From Castellaniella defragrans (GTDB taxonomy: Bacteria; Pseudomonadota; Gammaproteobacteria; Burkholderiales; Burkholderiaceae_B), in assembly GCF_014203015.1 (NCBI RefSeq), contig NZ_JACHIB010000009.1:101951-165950 (forward strand): 64,000 bases of DNA, read 5' to 3'. The notes beneath the pieces were generated by a model that saw only the letters and a program-made list of their open reading frames with translations, searched no databases and was not told the origin of the DNA. Of this stretch, positions 60,911 through 64,000 are shown in pieces. Position 1 is the first letter of the stretch. Every line of letters begins with the position of its first letter. A program made the translations under genes and the position numbers.

Positions 60911-61738
60911 CTATGGACTGCCGGGGCCGAAAAGCCGGGCCATGTCCGCATAACTGACCGCCTCTTCACCGAACGTGAACGTGCCGTGTTCCGCCATTTC
61001 GCGGCCGGCGCGCAGGAATGCGCCGAACGCCGCGCGGCTGAGCGCGCTGCCCACGCTGATGCGCTTCACGCCCATGTCCGATAGCTCGTCCAGCGTGAAA
61101 TGCATTCCGGGCGATCCCATCAGCACGTTCACCGGCCGGTCCACCGAACGCACCACGGCGAGGATGTCCTCGCGCGTGCGCAGCCCCGGCGCGTAGAGCA
61201 CGTCGGCGCCGGCCTCCTGGTAGGCCTGCAGGCGGCGGATCGTGTCCTTCAGGTCCGTGCGTCCGTGCAGATGGTTTTCCGCCCGCGCCGTCAGCATGAA
61301 CGGGTAGGGCAGCGTCCGCACCGTCTCGACCGCCGCCGTCACGCGATCCACCGCCTCGGCCAGTTCGTAGATCGGATCATCCGGCCGGCCGGTGGCGTCC
61401 TCGATGGAGGCCCCCACGGCGCCCGCCTGCGCCGTCAGGCGGTAGGTTTCCGCGATGCCTTCCAGCGTGTCCGCGTACCCGTTTTCCATGTCCGCGCTGA
61501 CGGGCAGATCGGTGGCTGCAGCCAGTTCCGCGACGTGCGCCAGCATCTGGTCCCGGCCGACCTGGTAGTCGGGCAGGCCTCGGGTATAGGCGTAGCCCGC
61601 GCTGGTGGTCGCCAGCGCCTGGAAACCCATGCCCGCCAGCAGTTTCGCCGTGCCGATGTCCCAGGGGTTGGGGATGATGAAGGCGCGGGGGGAGTGGTGG
61701 AGGGTGTGGAAGAGGCGGGCTTTTTGATGGAGGGGCAT
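60911..61738 (-). CDS. Isocitrate lyase/PEP mutase family protein
   Basis: 275 residues, TIM-barrel of the ICL/PEPM superfamily. FIIPNPWDIGTAKLLAGMGF, TTSAGYAY, the metal-binding DMENGYAD (Asp, Glu), GASIEDATG, TARAENHL and VNVLMGSPG are seen in the expected order. Members cleave or rearrange C-C and C-P bonds (oxaloacetate decarboxylase, 2-methylisocitrate lyase, phosphonopyruvate enzymes); the cysteine of true isocitrate lyase (KKCGH) is absent, so it is not aceA. Single gene. Confidence 0.87.
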   Translation of the reverse strand: MPLHQKARLFHTLHHSPRAFIIPNPWDIGTAKLLAGMGFQALATTSAGYAYTRGLPDYQVGRDQMLAHVAELAAATDLPVSADMENGYADTLEGIAETYRLTAQAGAVGASIEDATGRPDDPIYELAEAVDRVTAAVETVRTLPYPFMLTARAENHLHGRTDLKDTIRRLQAYQEAGADVLYAPGLRTREDILAVVRSVDRPVNVLMGSPGMHFTLDELSDMGVKRISVGSALSRAAFGAFLRAGREMAEHGTFTFGEEAVSYADMARLFGPGSP

Positions 61739-61892
61739 GGGGGGCTGTCAGACGGGAACTGTAAGGGTTTATGGGTATTTTCTTATAGAGGAGGGCAGCT
61801 ATCGACCCAAAGCCGTCATTCGCACATATCGCTGGCAGTCACTCGAGTAAGCGTTTCGATACGAGGCGATGTCAACTATGAAAATACAGGCA

Positions 61893-63602
61893 CTATGCTC
61901 GCGACTGTATTGCCACAGCCATCAACGCATCGGTAAAAGGCTCCGTTCGCAATGGGGCGGACTCAAGATCCCCGTTGGCTACAGCCAGCACTGCATCAGT
62001 CGCGCGCTTAAACATCCTTTCCGACTCAGCTGCGCTCCAAAGTTTTTCTATCAGCGGCTTGCACATGCGCTCGATCGCGTTCGAGTTCATCTTGGGGAGC
62101 GGAGACGGCATCTCGTACAGACGTAACGCTAAAAGGATTTCATAGCGCGCAGACCTATACTCAGTGGGTAGGATTTGATTCCGGAATAGGTATTCAAGTC
62201 GATAAGACGCCAGTGCTGCAACATAGTACGGTTCGAGCTTGTCAGTTGGCACAAACAGGTCACTTCCGACGCGATCGAGAATTCGCCGATAGCTCCTGGT
62301 GGCCCTATGTGGTTCTTGCAGGAACATAGATGCAAAGGCTCGGATCAAACCGCCAGGTGTAATGACTCGGGTCTTTTCGATGCCTCCAACACTGTTGTAC
62401 TGGCGCGAACGCCGTTCATAGTACAGGCGCTGATCATCAGGGAATGCACCGAAGTATGTCTCTAGCTTCTTCTGGAAATCAGAAAGAGCGAGCAACTGCT
62501 CCTCGCGAACTTCGGTTTGCCGGTTCGTTGCCTTCACGATCGACGAAATGACCTCGTCATCACGTGTCGCAATCAGCCGAAGCGGAACCATCACCGTTTC
62601 GTCCAGAAGATCTCTCTGATCGTGCAACACGTGGCTCGTTTGACAACCGTTGACGACCTGATAGTCCTCGATATAGAAGCGGTTGGCGGTAGTTCTTAGG
62701 GTCTTGGCAATAACTGTTACGCCGTTGTTCATCAGCGCAAAGCGCGATCTGGTCGCACCGGACGTCAGCGTTTCACGCATTTCGCTGTTGACCACATTGA
62801 AGTCCTGCCAGTCGCGGACGTTGTCATAGAAGATCCCCTTGAGGATCTCATGATTCTCGTCCTCTACAAGCCTTAGGAATTCTGGGGCAGGCAATAACCC
62901 GACGTAGGACTCGGTGACTCCTTCGATATTCGGCACGACTGCCTTCAAAGCGAAATCGAACTCTCGCGAAACAGAATTTCGGCTCTCTCGGTTCAGGCGC
63001 TGAATTCCTTCCGAATCCACCGGGATAAATTCGACACTGCGAAAGATGCGCAGGGCGGTCAGATCATCAGTCGCCGCCCGTCGTCTGGCCTCGAGAGCGG
63101 CGTCGCCTGTCCAGACACCGGTCGTGACGTAGTACAGACGACATGTCGGATTACCCCGCTTGAATTTGCTGCTCTGCCTGTAGATCGCAGACATGACTTT
63201 TCCAAGCTTAGTGACTTCCTTGCTTCGCGGGAGTGATGGTTCGTCCTTAAAGAAATCCAGGACTCCGTAGCAAAACTGTCCAATCTTCGCTGTCTCAAAC
63301 GATGAGGATCGTTCCGTTTGAACGAAGATAAACGACACGTCGAGGTAGCCATTCCGCTCTACGAATTCCTGTATTACCGCATCGTCGTCTACAAGTGAGC
63401 CGTTTACGATAATCGCGATGGCATCGATTCCCGTATCCCCGCCTGATCCTACGACGGTATCAGAGGTGTCGAACGCTTCAGAGAGTGACCGCCCAACCGT
63501 TAGAAAGGATGCAAAGTGTTCGAACTGCTTGTCCTCGGCTAGGGAGGCAAGGCCCTGCTCGGCGATAAACTCGGTCAACAAAGATTTCGTTATGCGGTCC
63601 AT
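61893..63602 (-). CDS. AIPR-family abortive phage infection protein
   Basis: 569 residues and clearly AT-richer than its surroundings. The AIPR core is visible: FALMNNGVTVIAKTL, YQVVNGCQTSHVLHD, KATNRQTEVREEQLLALSDFQ and FGAFPDDQRLYYERRSRQYN. Related proteins abort phage infection or accompany restriction systems; biochemistry is poorly known. An N-terminal region with SGGDTGIDAIAIIVNG and later FIFVQTE resembles a PD-(D/E)xK nuclease pattern (Asp in GIDAI, Gln in VQTE in place of the usual Lys-containing motif), as proposed for some relatives. No partner gene visible inside the window. Confidence 0.85.
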   Translation of the reverse strand: MDRITKSLLTEFIAEQGLASLAEDKQFEHFASFLTVGRSLSEAFDTSDTVVGSGGDTGIDAIAIIVNGSLVDDDAVIQEFVERNGYLDVSFIFVQTERSSSFETAKIGQFCYGVLDFFKDEPSLPRSKEVTKLGKVMSAIYRQSSKFKRGNPTCRLYYVTTGVWTGDAALEARRRAATDDLTALRIFRSVEFIPVDSEGIQRLNRESRNSVSREFDFALKAVVPNIEGVTESYVGLLPAPEFLRLVEDENHEILKGIFYDNVRDWQDFNVVNSEMRETLTSGATRSRFALMNNGVTVIAKTLRTTANRFYIEDYQVVNGCQTSHVLHDQRDLLDETVMVPLRLIATRDDEVISSIVKATNRQTEVREEQLLALSDFQKKLETYFGAFPDDQRLYYERRSRQYNSVGGIEKTRVITPGGLIRAFASMFLQEPHRATRSYRRILDRVGSDLFVPTDKLEPYYVAALASYRLEYLFRNQILPTEYRSARYEILLALRLYEMPSPLPKMNSNAIERMCKPLIEKLWSAAESERMFKRATDAVLAVANGDLESAPLRTEPFTDALMAVAIQSRA

Positions 63603-63724
63603 ATTGTTTGACAGTTTTTAGGTTTCATCATTCTGACGGATATTTCATTACAGAGATAGCATTGGGGCGGATTTTCGAATGCCCGTTTCTGGCCGAAGCC
63701 GGTCATTCAAACGCCACACCCCTC

Positions 63725-63910
63725 TCACTCTTCGGGCACCAACCTCGGATTCCAAACCACCTCCCACATATGCCCGTCCGGGTCCTGGAAATATCCCGCG
63801 TACCCGCCCCAGAACGTCTCCTGCGCCGTCTTCACGATCACGGCACCTGCGGCGGCGGCCTGTGCCATCACCTCATCCACCTCGCCCCGTGAAGCCACGT
63901 TATGCCCTAG
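63725..63910 (-). pseudogene. VOC-family protein, 3' fragment, interrupted by a mobile element
   Basis: Reading the minus strand, 61 codons end at TGA 63725-63727 and show LGHNVASRGEVDEVM, then WGGYAGYFQDPDGHMWEVVW, the usual C-terminal half of a VOC (glyoxalase-like) protein. The frame loses all similarity at CTAG 63907-63910, beyond which the DNA is AT-rich and carries a different gene start. The N-terminal half is presumably beyond the element, outside the window. Confidence 0.75.
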
Positions 63911-64000
63911 TGTTGTGTTTCATTAATTTGTTTATTTATTCAATAGTTTGAAATAAAATGGTGGACGCTTCTTTCGATGAGTGTCCACCATGAGCAAGCC
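63911..64000 (+). mobile_element. Left end of a probable insertion sequence (IS481-like?)
   Basis: From TGTTGTGTTTCATTAATTTG at 63911 the sequence is AT-rich. A hairpin GGTGGAC (63960-63966)/GTCCACC (63983-63989) stands directly before an ATG at 63990 (MSK...), which would begin the transposase. Insertion after CTAG and an end beginning TGT fit the IS481 family, which prefers CTAG targets. Only 90 bases are visible, so the family is a guess. Confidence 0.5.

Overview
The window comes from a high-GC betaproteobacterium, most likely of the order Burkholderiales, family Alcaligenaceae (Bordetella/Achromobacter-like). This rests on the gene order lolB-ispE-tRNA-Gln-prs-rplY-pth-ychF, on a tripartite tricarboxylate (Tct/Bug) transporter, on two TRAP-type systems, and on the very GC-rich third codon positions. 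I ran no database search; the assignment is from family knowledge only.

Layout. 1-7831: conserved housekeeping block: TPR protein end, LolB, IspE, tRNA-Gln, Prs, ribosomal protein L25, Pth, a CPBP-family membrane protease, an amidase on the other strand, and YchF. 7834-21370: a visibly lower-GC accessory island inserted between ychF and a glutathione S-transferase gene. It holds a Fic protein, a small ORF, a type III-like restriction helicase-nuclease and its adenine methyltransferase, two unrecognised proteins, a RelE-like/SF1-helicase fusion, then a MazG-like pyrophosphohydrolase overlapping a GIY-YIG/helicase/LexA-like protease fusion. I read it as a defence island and the best candidate for an undescribed system.

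21405-26712: GST, MFS transporter, MiaE, a LysE-family exporter, a TRIC-type channel and a LacI-family regulator. 26962-34085: one long co-directional cluster (SDR, TRAP DctP, fused DctQM, VOC protein, RuBisCO-like protein, DUF1537 kinase), probably for uptake and breakdown of an unusual sugar acid. 34107-37367: a long 5' leader containing a 12-codon MgtL-like peptide followed by a P-type magnesium ATPase. 37408-44697: TctABC on the minus strand, then a lone TRAP binding protein divergent from a sensor kinase and response regulator. 44783-53029: aldehyde dehydrogenase, FAD oxidoreductase, XRE-cupin regulator, ornithine-cyclodeaminase-like protein, ThDP enzyme, and a LysG/LysE regulator-exporter pair; together they point to lysine/pipecolate or related amino acid metabolism. 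53026-59472: chemotaxis receptor, htpG with a consensus heat-shock promoter, and the formaldehyde-detoxification pair frmA-fghA.

59679-64000: a second plastic region with an internally deleted PhzF-like gene, a class I-type Fic protein with a small convergent ORF, a PEP mutase/isocitrate lyase family enzyme, an AT-richer AIPR-type abortive-infection gene, and a VOC gene cut at a CTAG by what looks like an insertion sequence running off the window.

A dispersed two-hairpin repeat occurs three times (44708-44780 inverted; two identical 78-bp tandem copies at 57228-57383), with compensatory changes in its stem. No rRNA, CRISPR array or complete prophage was seen.
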